DNA of 64,000 nucleotides from Cylicocyclus nassatus (GCA_958299035.1 CATQJL010000112.1:6852109-6916108); one strand, 5' to 3'. Numbered from the stretch's first letter, positions 31,274 to 42,618 are shown. A program made the numbers and translations. The notes: generated from the letters alone by a model not told the origin.

Positions 31274-31277
31274 CATA

Positions 31278-31670
31278 GGAGCGATAGAAGAAAATCGATC
31301 AAAATTTGAATTTTCTGTGTAGGGTCATAAAAAATCGGAGACTTGCAACAAAAATCGGAGCAGTCAGTATTGTAGGTTCCTTCACCAGCTCTTTCTAACA
31401 GTGCAAAGTTTGCGCCGATTGAGCGTCTCTATGAAAAGTTATGATTTTCCTGAAAAATGCCAAAATAAACCAAATTCGCCCCTTCGTATTGCTTGCTCGA
31501 AAACCATAACTTTTCATAGAGACCCTCAATCAGCGCAAACTTTGCAATGTTAGAAAGAGCTGGTGAAGGAACCTACAATACTGACTGCTCCGATTTTTGT
31601 TGCAAGTCTCCGATCTTTCATGGCCCTACACGGAAAATTCAAACTTTGACCAATTTTCTACTATCGCTCC
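31278..31670. mobile_element. Palindromic TA-flanked MITE, 393 bp
   Basis: Ends GGAGCGATAGAAGAAAATCG and a near-complement; TA at 31276-31277 and 31671-31672. The arms of about 180 bp pair closely (CATAACTTTTCATAGAGAC near the centre). Non-coding. Confidence 0.8.
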
Positions 31671-31857
31671 TATCTATGCAACAGATGATCATTACTAAGC
31701 AGCTGAGATGTCATTATAAAGAGCATGACTTTCCCTTTCACATGAAAGTGAAAGCAGTCAAACCGGTTGGAAAAATCAAAAGTTATGAATTTTTGAAAAT
31801 CATGCGCAAAAACTTTCGGGACGATCTATACAATGTGTTGGCTCTTACGGGTCACCG

Positions 31858-32580
31858 GAGCAAATGATTTTTAGAGCCGGGAAGCAAAAACACCCTAACA
31901 TGCTTTATATCATTCGAAAGCTGAGATCATGGAGAATCGATGTAGACCGTCGACTTTTTTTAGGTCTTCTGTGCCGCGAGATATGAGGGATTTTATGTGC
32001 TTTAAAAATTAACTGATTTTGTATCCTCATTTTCTGCTCTCCTAATGAATGCTACGAGAAAGTCGACGGTCTACGTTTGTTAATGAAGACTTGCTCTTTA
32101 ACATAGATAGATAATCGGCAATGATTAGGTTTTCATTTGGCAGAAATCTACTGTTGAAAATGACCATGTTTTCAGACAAAATGCGGTGTATCTCTCGGTA
32201 GAGGGGGGCTAGAAAGAAGTCGACGGTCTACGTCGAGTCCCTTTTCCTGAACTTTCGAATGGTATATAGACTGCTGAGCGAAAAAACTTGCCAGTTTTAA
32301 AAATGGTGTGGAGGTATTTACTATTAGCTTGCTCCACCCAGCTTCACCAATGTATTGGCTTTTATCGGTTACCGGAGCAAATGATTTTTAGAGCCGGGAA
32401 GCAAAAAAGCCCTAGCATGCTTTATACCATTCGAAAGCTTAGATCATGGAGAATCGATGAAGACCGTCGACTTTTTTCTAGGTCTTCTGTGCCGCGAGAT
32501 ATGAGGGATTTTATGTACCCCAAAAACCAACTGCTTTTTTGTCCTCACTTTCGCTCTTCAAATGAATGCTACGAGGATAA
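31858..32580. repeat. Direct duplication of a GTAGACCGTCGAC-containing unit
   Basis: 31858-32080 and 32368-32580 share TTTTTAGAGCCGGGAAGCAA, CATGGAGAATCGATG and GTGCCGCGAGATATGAGGGA in order. Related units in the opposite orientation lie at 39.5-40.05 kb. Non-coding, AT-rich. Confidence 0.65.
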
Positions 32581-32799
32581 ATAAATAATACAAACAAGCA
32601 TAAATACCGTTTCTTTTGTTAATTTATGAGTGTACTTGTTGTTTGAGGTACTTAGCCTACAAAACCTTTTAATAACGATTTTTATCATATTCTCAGAGTA
32701 CAATACCAATCTCAGCCCAGGTGAAGGGGGTCATCGGGAGTTTGTCCTTAAAGTGAAGGGGGTAAGATCCATCACTCCCCCTATCGCAACTATGATTCG
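32579..32799 (+). repeat. 220-bp direct repeat, first copy
   Basis: Nearly identical to 33151-33371 (two visible differences), running from AAATAAATAAT to CCCCCTATCGCAACTATGAT. Both end in the GATAGGGGG-type terminus. Confidence 0.8.
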
Positions 32800-33150
32800 A
32801 ATCTTACTGTGTACAGCATGCCCTTGAAATTCCGTTTCCAATTTTTTCAAAATTTTCTGCGCGCGTATATTCACAAGGTCGCAACGCAGCGCACAACAAA
32901 CATAAACTCCAATAAGCACTGTTGGATTGTGCTGCTTTCGCAGATTATCGAGCCCTAAAAAGCAACCGGAGAATCTTCTTGAAAACAGATAGAAGAGCTG
33001 GTGAATTCTGGAAAAATCGCGTTGTCCCAAATTCTACTCGTCGCAACCCTAGAATACGAGGCTATCTTGCTAAGCAGACGTGAGTTTTGTAATCACCAGG
33101 TCGGATAACCCTTATGAACAAGTTTTCCGAGATGTTCGGGTGATTTCGGG

Positions 33151-33371
33151 TAAATAAATAATATAAACAAGCATAAATACCGTTTCTTTTGTTAATTTAT
33201 GAGTGTACTTGTTGTTTGAGGTACTTAGCCTACAAAACCTTTTAATAACGATTTTTATCATATTCTCAGAGTACAATACCAATCTCAGCCCAGGTGAAGG
33301 GGGTCATCGGGAGTTTGTCCTCAAAGTGAAGGGGGTAAGATCCATCACTCCCCCTATCGCAACTATGATTG
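33151..33371 (+). repeat. 220-bp direct repeat, second copy
   Basis: Partner of 32579-32799. The open frames in both copies encode the same peptide because the DNA is duplicated. Confidence 0.8.
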
Positions 33372-34041
33372 GAGGGGGAGACTTTGGTATGAAAAGGCTC
33401 CCCCCACGGGCATAATTCGTGACTCTAAACCCCCACATATTATATATCTTCTGAAAGCTCTTGATGAGAAGAATCTAACCTATGAAGTCGCAACATGATT
33501 CATGCAGTTCTGAAGAAGTTATGAGCTGTTAAAATTCAAAAAGCGCTTTTTTACCTGCTTTTTCAAGACTCTGGATCTCGGAGGTGTTTCAATGGATCGG
33601 AACGGCTAAGATACATCCTGATAAGGCGGACCTTATTCTATGAAACCTATAAAGTCGCAACATCACACACTTTCACTTTTAAGATTTATATGAGTTTAAC
33701 TGTTAACTGTCACGCAAAAATGGCGTAAATTTTTAGAATTCTGGTTTTCAACGACTATCTCTCAAATCCACTCGATTTTTTCACTAGCTGATAGAGCACC
33801 ATTTACTCTTTAAAACCTATGAAGTCGCAACTGCTGACATCTTCAAACAACAGATTTATACCAGTGGAAATTTCTCATGATTTTTCACTATTTAAATATT
33901 CAAAATTCTGGTTCTCGGCCGTTACTGCCTACATCGACCTACTTTCTTCGCTGTACGTTATAACAAAATTTGCTTAATGAAATCCGTACAGTTTCGCTAA
34001 GTTTCACTCCAAATACACCATTTACTGAACACGTTTATTTT
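33370..34041 (-). repeat. Right arm of the 28.4-34.2 kb palindrome
   Basis: Inverted copy of 28603-29305, with CCTATGAAGTCGC-type words at 33479, 33646 and 33826. Confidence 0.7.
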
Positions 34042-34320
34042 AAATATATATGCCGCCGTATACATAAATATATGCTTTCAATAATCTTTTTTGCGTTTGT
34101 TTTGCTTTTTTTCCTTCTTTATCGTCCAGCAAAAAATTTTTTTATTCCAAAAGTGAAGGTGGTCACCCTGTACCAGCTCAAAAGTGAAGGTAGGGGGAGA
34201 ATCGGCTCCCACTATCGCACCACTGCCTACAATAACGAAAAACGATCAGTGATTTGCTCGATACTGTAACTTCAAGTTGAAACCTCCTCCACAGGATGTT
34301 GCTCAACACATTGACCACAG

Positions 34321-34388
34321 CTTGACACACCATGTGTGTCAAACAATGACTACCACGTGGAACCGCTTGACACACATGGTGTGTCAAG
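34321..34388. repeat. Perfect 22-bp inverted repeat of palindromic halves
   Basis: 34321-34342 and 34367-34388 are exact reverse complements (CTTGACACACCATGTGTGTC...). Each half is itself an imperfect palindrome of TTGACACAC and GTGTGTCAA, with a 24-nt spacer. Confidence 0.7.
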
Positions 34389-36569
34389 GCTCGAACTTCC
34401 AAATAAATCTTGGTACAAATTCATTCCAGAAGTTTTCTTTTGCTGTGAATCTAGAATTAATCTCTATCTCCTTTGTCAGCATCCCACAGCTACTGTAGGT
34501 ATACTCTAGATGGCAGCATGAGTGATTTTATCTAAAAAACGCTGACTAGTCCGCAAAAGATTTTTGGTCCCAAGAGGCAGACAATCAAAAACTTGCATTT
34601 TTGTCAATGTGTTAAATGGCGGAAAAAGACACAATGGGAAGAGAGATATTAACGATTGAAAAATGTGCACTTAGTATTGGGATACCTTGTAAACTAGGAA
34701 TCAGCTTCAAACGCTGATTCCAAATATGTGTTTCCAGCTGCGGGCATTATCTGAGGGAAGTTATTAGCTTTTTTCTGTGCGAAATTGCCATACGTTCCCA
34801 TATGGTGAGGCTACCTAGATGGAAATCTGCCTAAAGACAGTGCTGGGATACTAAAATTATATTAGATTGAGTCTTTTGTAATTGGCAAGAGACTTTATGC
34901 AGTCAATTAGCGCTTAGGTAGTGATACTGTAATGCCAGTAGGTCGAAGAGTATGCAAATTTTGCACAGAAAAAAATCGATAACTCGCTTCAGAATGATGC
35001 AGCTGGGAACAGCATATTTGGAACCAGGGTGTAAAGCTGACTTCAAATATATGTGTCTCATCTCGAAACGCGATTCTAAGTTTTCCGACATCTCTTATTA
35101 GCCTATTGTTAGAAATATCAAATTTAAGTAAAGACGCAACATAAAGCTAGTGTAAAACACACTCTGTAGCGAAACACACTTGCGTTTTTCGTAAACATGA
35201 AATAAATAGCCATGGAAATGCGTAAACAAGAAGTTAGTGACCTTTCTCCGCTAGTTGGTTTTCGTGTTTTTCGGTGATGTATGGTTGATTGCTGCTGAAG
35301 GAGAACTTTACAGTTAGTTTGTCACAACCATCAACTTCTGTATTCATCCTGTTCAACATATAATTGTTCGGAACAAATCGTTTCATCTCCTACTCGCAAA
35401 ACTTTTTGTAAACGTCTGCCAGAGTTCGAATCAAGGTCAGGCATATGGTGTGCCACACATGAGGGGGGAGGGGGGGGGGGGGAAGAGCAGTGAGTGGTCA
35501 AGAAGAAGGGCAAGAGGAAGGGGATCGTAGTCGACGCACTGATTTTAGGGATAACATGATGTGTGAATAAATTCATAAAGCCCACTGTACAAAACAGAAG
35601 CACACTGAGGTATCGACCCATCATCGTACACGTACAAATGCAGCCACCAACAGCTTAGAAATTTCTTCAAGGTTCCTAAATCCCACAGTAACGAAAAGGG
35701 GTGGGTGATACTAAAAATCTGAGCTGAAGCCTGCTCTTTTGAATGGTACTTGAAACTAAGCAAAAGACCTTGTGAAAAGAGAGTCATCAACGATCAAAAA
35801 GTGTGTACTTACTTTTGGGATACCTTGTATATCGAAAGTTCCAACAATGATGTTTATCTAAATGGTTTTCATTGAATTTTGCAAGTATGTTTACACAGAT
35901 GACCCCTTCGTTGAAAGTAATGCCCTTTAACAATGGTAACAACACTGAGATATTATAGCTGGCCGAACGCTAAGCCCCAGTTTTCCAAATGTTGAGGCCA
36001 AACATGCCATATGAATATTTGACTATGATGTTCAGTGTATCTAAACAACAACGAAAATCTCTAAAGTTTTGCAATTGCCAATGTCGCTACTCATCACTCT
36101 TCAGGCTATAATTGTGAAGCGAGGATCACGTTGAACATCGTGCTACAATGAGTTCTCATAAGTGTGCAGGCGCCAAAGTTTCAGAGGGCTATAACTTGTG
36201 CAGTGTAATTCACTTTGGAATATTTTCATCACCTCCGACGAAAGAAGAACGAAGCAGAAAAAGTTGGTCGCCAAAGATTATTGAGGATAACATGAAAAGC
36301 TGGAAAACGAGGCTTATCTAACAACGCTCTTTTATTCAATACGTTTGTCAAAGGGTGGTAGAGATATTTAGTATGGATAGATGGTGTAATCCAAATCTCT
36401 AATGCCGGAATATGCAGTTTTTTAAGCGCTTTCCTTCCCAGCGGTAATGTTCATGCATACGACCTTTGATAGTAACCAAAATTAACGTCTTATGACTCTC
36501 TAATTTAGTGATGACTATCCTTCCACCGCCTTCTAGGTAGTTGAGCAGCTAAGACAGTGAACACAGCTG
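34389..36569. other. Spacer with mariner-like end fragments
   Basis: 34608-34690 is an inverted copy of 27838-27915, and 35775-35832 carries a similar end (GTGTGTACTTACTTTTGGGA then TACCTTGTA). ATGTGTCTCATCTCGAAACG near 35050 matches, inverted, 27800-27838. A G-run lies at 35463-35481. No supported gene. Confidence 0.45.
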
Positions 36570-37131
36570 CTCAGATAATGCGGGAGGCAGGCGGCCATGC
36601 AAATTTTGAGCAAGCGGCACCGGAAAAATAGTTCGCTGATTTTTTGCGGCCCGCTTGCAGGAATTTGGAGGAATGTTGACCAATTTTCAGACGAATGCTC
36701 GGAGAACTATCGCGTTTTTCCTTTAATTAGTTGCGGAGCATTGGCCGCATTCTCGCGGACTTTCCGCGAGAGTAGGCAACATTATTGGAGGACCGCACAG
36801 CCCTCAGGTGCTTTCCGCTAAGAGAAAGTACCTCAAACTTGAGTAACTGAACCGTCGATGACACCTCTGCAGCATAGAGTCTCACATTTGCTCGACGTAC
36901 GCCCGAGATTGCTTAAAAAGAGTTCGAGCGCCTGCTGAAAGTTTGGCCAGCGCTCGCTGAAAGAGATTATTTGACGAGCGCCCGCAGAAAACTCTGTATT
37001 CTGCCCCGCTAGCAGGATATTCGACAGTAAAGGAACCGTTCGCTGACGGTTTGGCCACGCCCCAAAATTTTGCCGACCGCTTACAGAAAAACGCGAGTTT
37101 GCGGACCGCCTGCCCTCGGCGATTATCCGAA
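36570..37131 (-). mobile_element. CTCAGA-family long form, copy G
   Basis: 562 bp inverted relative of copy F: left CTCAGATAATGCGGGAGGC, right GATTATCCGAA (one change from GATTATCTGAG). TG/TG duplication at 36568-36569 and 37132-37133. More diverged than copies E and F. Confidence 0.8.
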
Positions 37132-37251
37132 TGTTTATCGACAGGTAAACTAACCGATTTTAGTGCTTTCTCAGCCGCGTTCCTCTGCGACGTTCTTGGA
37201 TCGGTTCTTGGATCGTCGTAGTCAACTTCTATTCTGTATAACTCTCAATCA

Positions 37252-37980
37252 TCTCTACGTATAAAGTTGAATGCTATTTGTATGTTTGTCTGTGTGTCTG
37301 TTCGTGCTATGTTTCGAATAGAAATTCTTCTCTGAACCCATGTGGACCAAACTTGGCACACATACAATTGCGGGACGGGTGTCACAGGGCTACTTTTCGT
37401 CATCGATTGATAACGATTTTATCGACTTTTATTGATTTTTTGCAAAATCTGAGCTACGGGGCTGGGATTTGTTACAGGGGGGAGTATGTGATCATGGTAA
37501 TTACGAATAGAATTAGTTTTTGAAATTATCGATTACTTTCATCGGTTTTATCGATTTTTTTGCAAAGTTTGACCTAAGGGCTGGGAGTTGGTACAGGGTT
37601 GGGGAGTATGTGAGCATGCTGACGAATACAAAATGAGTTTTTGAACTCGATTACTTGTATCGATTTTTTGCAAAGTTGACCTACGGTGCTGGGAGTTGGT
37701 ACAGGGAGGGAGTATGTGAGCATGCTGATTACGAATACAGTATTAGTTATCAAAATCACTTGTATCTTTTATCAATTTTATCGATTTTTCTACAAACTTG
37801 GTTTCCTGGACAAGGAGTCACAGGAGGTAAGTGGGGAGGCATGCTGATTACGAGAACAAAACGACGATGGGGAACTGGCAAGTAGAAGTAGGCACATTGG
37901 AAGGTTTGTACAGGAACAGGGATAGTAATATTTAACAAGATGTTTTGACAGGGCCAGACGGAGCCGGGGATGCCAGCTAG
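37252..37980 (+). mobile_element. Non-autonomous Helitron H3
   Basis: 5' TCTCTACGTATAAAGTTGAA after an A, 3' GCCAGCTAG at 37980 before a T, preceded by GGCCAGACGGAGCCGGGG. Three to four diverged internal units (ATCGATTTTTTGCAAAG, CTGGGAGTTGGTACAGGG, GTGAGCATGCTGATTACGAA). Older than H1 and H4. Confidence 0.65.
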
Positions 37981-38974
37981 TAAGACGTGTGAAGCTGCAA
38001 AACTTCATATCGAAAAAAACATTAGAACAATTATGGATTGCACGGATCTCCCCTACCGCTCAATGCTCAACGTATGCGGATTGCAGCTATGAAAGTTCAG
38101 CCTCTCCAGATAGAACGAGTGATAATTAAGGTAGGGTAGACTGCTCAAATCATGTATTACGTAATAGAACGCAAGGCGCTGCGCATTGAATTGAAGTAAG
38201 AGTGTAAAGAAATGAAAATTTGCATAACAAGAATTTTGCACCGGTGTTGAAAAGTGCGTTGGGAAGAGCAAGAATTCTGAAAATGTTGTAGAAAATTTAA
38301 AGTTTTGCGCCAAAAAATTCTGTTGGTTTTTTTGAGATTTGTCCGAAAATGGATGACGCGAGACACCTGGAGCAAGTTCTCCCCTCCCCCCCCCCCCACT
38401 TTCCACCCCGAAAGATATATTAGCGGCAGCCACTGGGCCGGCATCTGGCTGACCCCTTTCACCTGAGGTTGAGACTAATCAAGGCAAACAGCTATTACAA
38501 CGGAACTTTTTGTTTGGAAAGGAAACGCCAGCTGCTCTTCTCCTCAGACATCAAGACTGCAAGAGAATATCGAATCAACAACGTTTCGTTAAAAAACGCA
38601 TGCATGAGACCTTCTGCGCGCTCAAAGGGCGTTGATAACGAAACGTAATCAAAAAGTGAAAGGTGATTTTTTGAATAATTAATACTGTATCAATGAATAC
38701 ATACTTTGCAAAAAAGAGTTGAGCAAGAGTAGAAAAATCTGAACCGACTAGCGATGGATGCATGTTTACTGACAAGAAATCATACCATATCTCTTTTCAA
38801 TAGAGAGAATAATAACAAGCAAAACAACAGTTAGATTACTCGTTTTTCATGCTTTCGATTCATATATGAAAGTTCGAAAAACACCTTCTTGGTTTGAAAA
38901 TATAATTATCCAAAATTGGCTGATATTGTAGCTAGATAAAACTGCTCGTATCTCGCTTCACAGAAAAGCTACGA
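37981..38974. other. No recognisable feature
   Basis: Overlapping minus frames at 38053-38462 in two phases share no recognisable domain, so chance is likely. A C-run lies near 38385. Confidence 0.35.
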
Positions 38975-40171
38975 AAAAAGAGACGGTCTACGTCGATTCC
39001 TCGTGTTCTTAGCTATCGAACGGTATATAAGGTGTTGGTGCACAAAGTTTTCCCAGTCCAAAAAACTCTTGCTCCGGCAACCCATAGAAAGCCGGAGCGG
39101 GGTGGAGCAAGTTACTATTGAATATCTCCACCTCATTTTTGAGAAACCATAAGTTTTTTCGCCCGACAATCTGTATACCATTAGAAAGCTCACAAAAAAA
39201 CGATTCGACGTAGACCATCTCATTTTCTCTAGCTCCCCTCTACTTAGAGTTACACGGGATTTTAGCCAAAAAGATGTGTGTTTTTGTCGAGAAATTTCTG
39301 CGTGAAGAATGGGTAAAGGTGCCTGATTTTCTAACAGCATCACAGAGCAAGACCTTGCCAGTAAACGTAGACCGTCTCTTTTTTCTCATCTTTGTTCTTT
39401 CTTTCAAAAATAAATTACAAAATAATTACACAAAATTAGCTGGTGAGTAGGCGTATAAAATTGCTCGTATCTCGCTCTACAGAGAAGCTATGAAAAAAGA
39501 GATAGTCTACGTCGATTCTCCATAATCCCAGCTTTTGAAGTGTGAAGCATGTTAGGGCTTTTTCGCTTCCCGGCTCTAAAAAGCACTTGCTCTGGTGACC
39601 GAAAAAGCCAATACATTGGGGGAGCTGGGTGGAGCAAACTAATAGTAAATACCTCCACACCATTTTTAAAACTGGCAAGTTTTTTCGCTCAGCAGTCTAT
39701 ATACCATTCGAAAGTTCAGGAAAAGGGACTCGACGTAGACCGTCGAATTCTTTCTAGCCGCCCTTTACCGAGAGATACACTGCATTTTATCTGAAATCAT
39801 GTTCATTTTCAACAGCAGATTTCTGCCAAACGAAGACCTAATCACTGCTGGTTATCTATTGCGTTACAGAGCGAGTCTTCATTAGCAAACGTAGACCGTC
39901 GACTTTCTTGTAGCGTTCTTTTGGAGAGCAGAAAGTGAGGACACAAAATTAGTTGACACGTGAAGTACGTAAAATCCCCCATATCTCGCGGCACAAAAGA
40001 CCTAGAAAAAAGCTGACGGTCTATGTCGATTCTATATGACCTCAGCTTTCGAATGGTATGTAACTTGTTGAGGCATTTTGCTTTCAGGGCTCAGTTACCC
40101 CCTTCACCTTACAAGGATGGGAGTAGCAGAGACCCCCTTCACCTGGAGAGGGCCCGGCTCCCCCTATCGCA
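38975..40171 (-). repeat. Repeat block with recurrent GTAGACCGTCGAC words
   Basis: Inverted relative of 31.86-32.58 kb (CGCTTCCCGGCTCTAAAAA, AAACTGGCAAGTTTTTTCGC). The word GTAGACCGTC or its complement occurs at about 38981, 39207, 39367, 39501, 39733, 39891 and 40013. Ends at 40171 with CCCCCTATCGCACC before TA, a GATAGGGGG-type terminus. Confidence 0.6.
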
Positions 40172-40401
40172 CCTATGCAAGGGAGTGAATTTTGGAGCTA
40201 TCTTCCTCTGATACAGATGCATTTGAAGGTAGCTTTCGCAAGTTGAAGCACCTACCAACTTTATGGCCCAACTTGCTGGTTTGTTTGATTGGCTTGAATT
40301 TGCAATTATTTTTTACTTTTTTCTCAGAATCACCAGAATACTGGGCTCTGTCCGCATACAGTTGGGTTGAGTTGACTACTAGTTTTTGATATTATAGCTT
40401 A
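40172..40401. other. Short spacer
   Basis: Nothing recognised. Confidence 0.35.
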
Positions 40402-40781
40402 CTAGCTTGCTTACCCGGCTCCGCCCGGCCCTGTCAAAACACAATTTCAAAGAACACTATCCCTATTCCTGTACGAACCTTTCCCTGTGCCCACGCCTAC
40501 ATGCCAAATCACTATTCCCGCTGTTTTAATCAGCATGCTCGATTATCCCCTGTGCCAACTCCCAGCCCCGTTGCTCAAAAGTAGTAATGGACGATCTTAA
40601 AATCTAATATTGTATTCGTAATAAGCATGCTCGATTACCCTTCTGTGCCAACTCCCAGCCCCGTTGCTCAAACTTGCAAAAAATCGATAAAATCGATAAA
40701 AGTGGTGAACGATCTTAAAAACTAATATTGTATTCGTAATCAGCATGCTCGATTATCCCCTGTGCCAACTCCCAGCCCCGT

Positions 40782-41100
40782 CTCAGACAATCGCCGGGGG
40801 CAGGCGGGCACCGGAAAAATAGATTGCTGATTTCTCGCACCCCGCTCGCGGATTTTTTGGAAAGCAATCAGGACTTTTCGGAAGGCCGCTTGCTGAGTCA
40901 GCGGATTTTTGAGAGACCGCCTGTTGAATTTTTTTCGCTCTTATCTTTTGCAGATATATTGCTGAATCTCTGAGGAATCGAGAACTCAGCAAGAGGTCTT
41001 CCGAAAAGTCCTGATTGCTTTCCAAAAAATCCGCGAGCGGGGTGCGAGAGATCAGCAATCTATTTTTCCGGTGCCCGCCTGCCCCCGGCGATTGTCTGAG
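40782..41100 (-). mobile_element. CTCAGA-family palindromic MITE, copy D
   Basis: 319 bp, near-identical inverted copy of B. Inserted into a Helitron unit whose uninterrupted form CAGCCCCGTTGCTCAAAC is seen at about 40657. Here GT is present on both sides (40780-40781, 41101-41102), proving a 2-bp duplication. Confidence 0.9.
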
Positions 41101-41486
41101 GTTGCTCAAACTTTGCAAGAAATCGATATCGATAAAAATGGTGGACGATCTTAAAAACTAATACTGTATTCGGAATTCTCATGCTCGATTACCCCCCTGT
41201 GCAAACTCCCAGCCCCGTAGCTCAAACTTTACAAAAAATCGATAAAATCGATAAAAGTAATTGATAATCCTGAAAACTAATATTGTAATCGTGATCAGCA
41301 TGCTCGATTACCCCCTGTGCCAACTACAAGCCCCGTAGATGAACTCTGCAAAAAATCGATAAAAATCGATAAAATCGATATCGATCGATGACGAAAAGTA
41401 GCCTATGACACCCGCCGGGGCCCGAAGTATATGTGTGCCAAGCTTGGTCCGGATCGGTTCAGGAATGCAATTTTCTATTCGGAACA

Positions 41487-41543
41487 TACGTACATACAGA
41501 CATACATACATACATACATACATACATACATACATACATACAG
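41487..41543. repeat. (CATA)n microsatellite in Helitron H4
   Basis: About 14 CATA units, an expansion of the TGTATG-rich 5' region of this Helitron family. Confidence 0.85.
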
Positions 41544-41813
41544 ACACTCAGTTTTATATATAAGATCATTGTATTGTATCGTCTTCTCAACCAAATGTAG
41601 CGCACGCACTGCAGAAGTCAGTCTTGACATGTTAGCTTCAACTCTCTTCGTAATACGAAGGTGAGTGCGATAGGGAAGGCGGCCCCTCATTAGTAAAGGG
41701 GGTCTTGGCTGCCCCCTTTCTTGAAGAGTGAAGGGGTTTTTGAAGCCGAGTTGCAAGATACCCCACCAAGTTACATAACATTTGAGAGCTGAGATCATGA
41801 AGAATTGATAGAG

Positions 41814-42139
41814 CAGTGACGTCCAGGCGGGAGGAGTTCCGAGAATGGATCGCGAAATTCTTGAAACTTACTTACATGGATTATAAAAATGCGCAAGTAA
41901 TTCGTTTAGGCTTATAAATAATTAAAATAATACTTTAAATTTTTTTGAAACTTAAATTAGCCTTGTAAAACATTTTTCGGGGGCGTGGCTGTCGCCAAGG
42001 CCCCCTTTTTCTAGATTTCAGGGATTATGAGCTCGCGAAAATTTTCAGAAGAACCCTAAAAGCTTTTCGAAGAATTGAAAAAAATTCTGCTTCCCTCCTC
42101 CCCCCCCCCCCCCCGACGGAAAGCCTGGGACCGCCAGTG
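41814..42139 (+). mobile_element. hAT-like MITE, third copy (degenerate)
   Basis: Starts CAGTGACGTCCAGG and ends GGGACCGCCAGTG; interior GGATCGCGAAATTCTTGAAA and GGGGGCGTGGCTGTCGCC match the copies at 4397 and 18173. No clean 8-bp duplication. Confidence 0.65.
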
Positions 42140-42569
42140 ATATAGACCATCGACTTTATCCTAGGTCATCTGAGTCGTGAGATATGAAGGATTTTGTCTA
42201 GCCGATGTACCAAATAATTCAGTGTGCTCATTTTCTGCTCTCCTATCGCAAAGAAGATGGAAACTACGAAGGAGTCGACGGTTTATGTTCAACGATGAAG
42301 ACTACTCTATAACATAGGCAGATTGTCAGCGATAGTTAGGTCTTCGAGGGCACAAATCAGCTTTCAGAACTGGATTTAATTTTGGAATTCAGCTATCTCT
42401 CGGTAGAGAGGGACTACGAAACAGTCAACGGTCTAATATAAGTCGAATCACTATTTTTTGAGCTTTCGAATAGTATACAGATTGTTGGGGGAAAAAAACT
42501 TGTTAGTTTCAAAAAATGGGGTGGAGGTATTTATTGTTAGCTTGTTCCCTCCTTTTACGGGTCCCGTAC

Positions 42570-42618
42570 AGGCAATTCGTTTTCAGGCTAATAATTTAAG
42601 CCTGAAAACGAATTGCCT
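42570..42618. repeat. 49-nt hairpin, 20-bp perfect arms
   Basis: AGGCAATTCGTTTTCAGGCT and its complement surround a 9-nt loop. Very small; function unknown. Confidence 0.65.

Larger units (their letters stand above)
30542..31826. mobile_element. mariner-like foldback split by two insertions
   Basis: Left end GGTCGTCCCGAAAGTTTTTG, right end complementary, TA at 30540-30541 and 31827-31828. The arms of about 150 bp meet at TTGCATA/TATGCAA, where a CTCAGA long form and a 393-bp TA MITE are inserted. Terminal sequence resembles mariner repeats. No transposase. Confidence 0.7.
29337..33358 (+). mobile_element. Inner element with GGTGCGATAGGGGGAGCC terminus
   Basis: Starts GGTGCGATAGGGGGAGCC after TA and ends CCCCCTATCGCAAC before TA. 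The interior includes a degenerate frame (29579-30350), a hammerhead-like motif, a mariner-like foldback with two inserts, and duplicated segments at 31.86-33.37 kb. It may itself be a patchwork. Confidence 0.5.
28366..34225. mobile_element. Composite: outer palindromic element with nested insertions
   Basis: The outer ends carry TGCGATGGGGGGAGCC (left) and the complement of GGTGCGATAGTGGGAGCC (right). The arms 28603-29305 and 33370-34041 are inverted copies of about 700 bp. A second element with GGTGCGATAGGGGGAGCC ends (29337-33358, TA on both sides) fills the apex. Further copies of these termini lie at 40160, 41664 and 43120. No transposase recognised. Confidence 0.6.
40402..41565 (-). mobile_element. 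Non-autonomous Helitron H4
   Basis: Minus-oriented: 3' CTAG at 40402-40405 (flank T in that orientation), 5' TCTTATATATAAAACTGAGT ending at 41565 (flank A). Internal ATCGATAAAATCGATAAAAG units with CCAACTCCCAGCCCCGT. Interrupted by MITE copy D at 40782-41100. The 5' region has an expanded CATA run. Confidence 0.7.
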
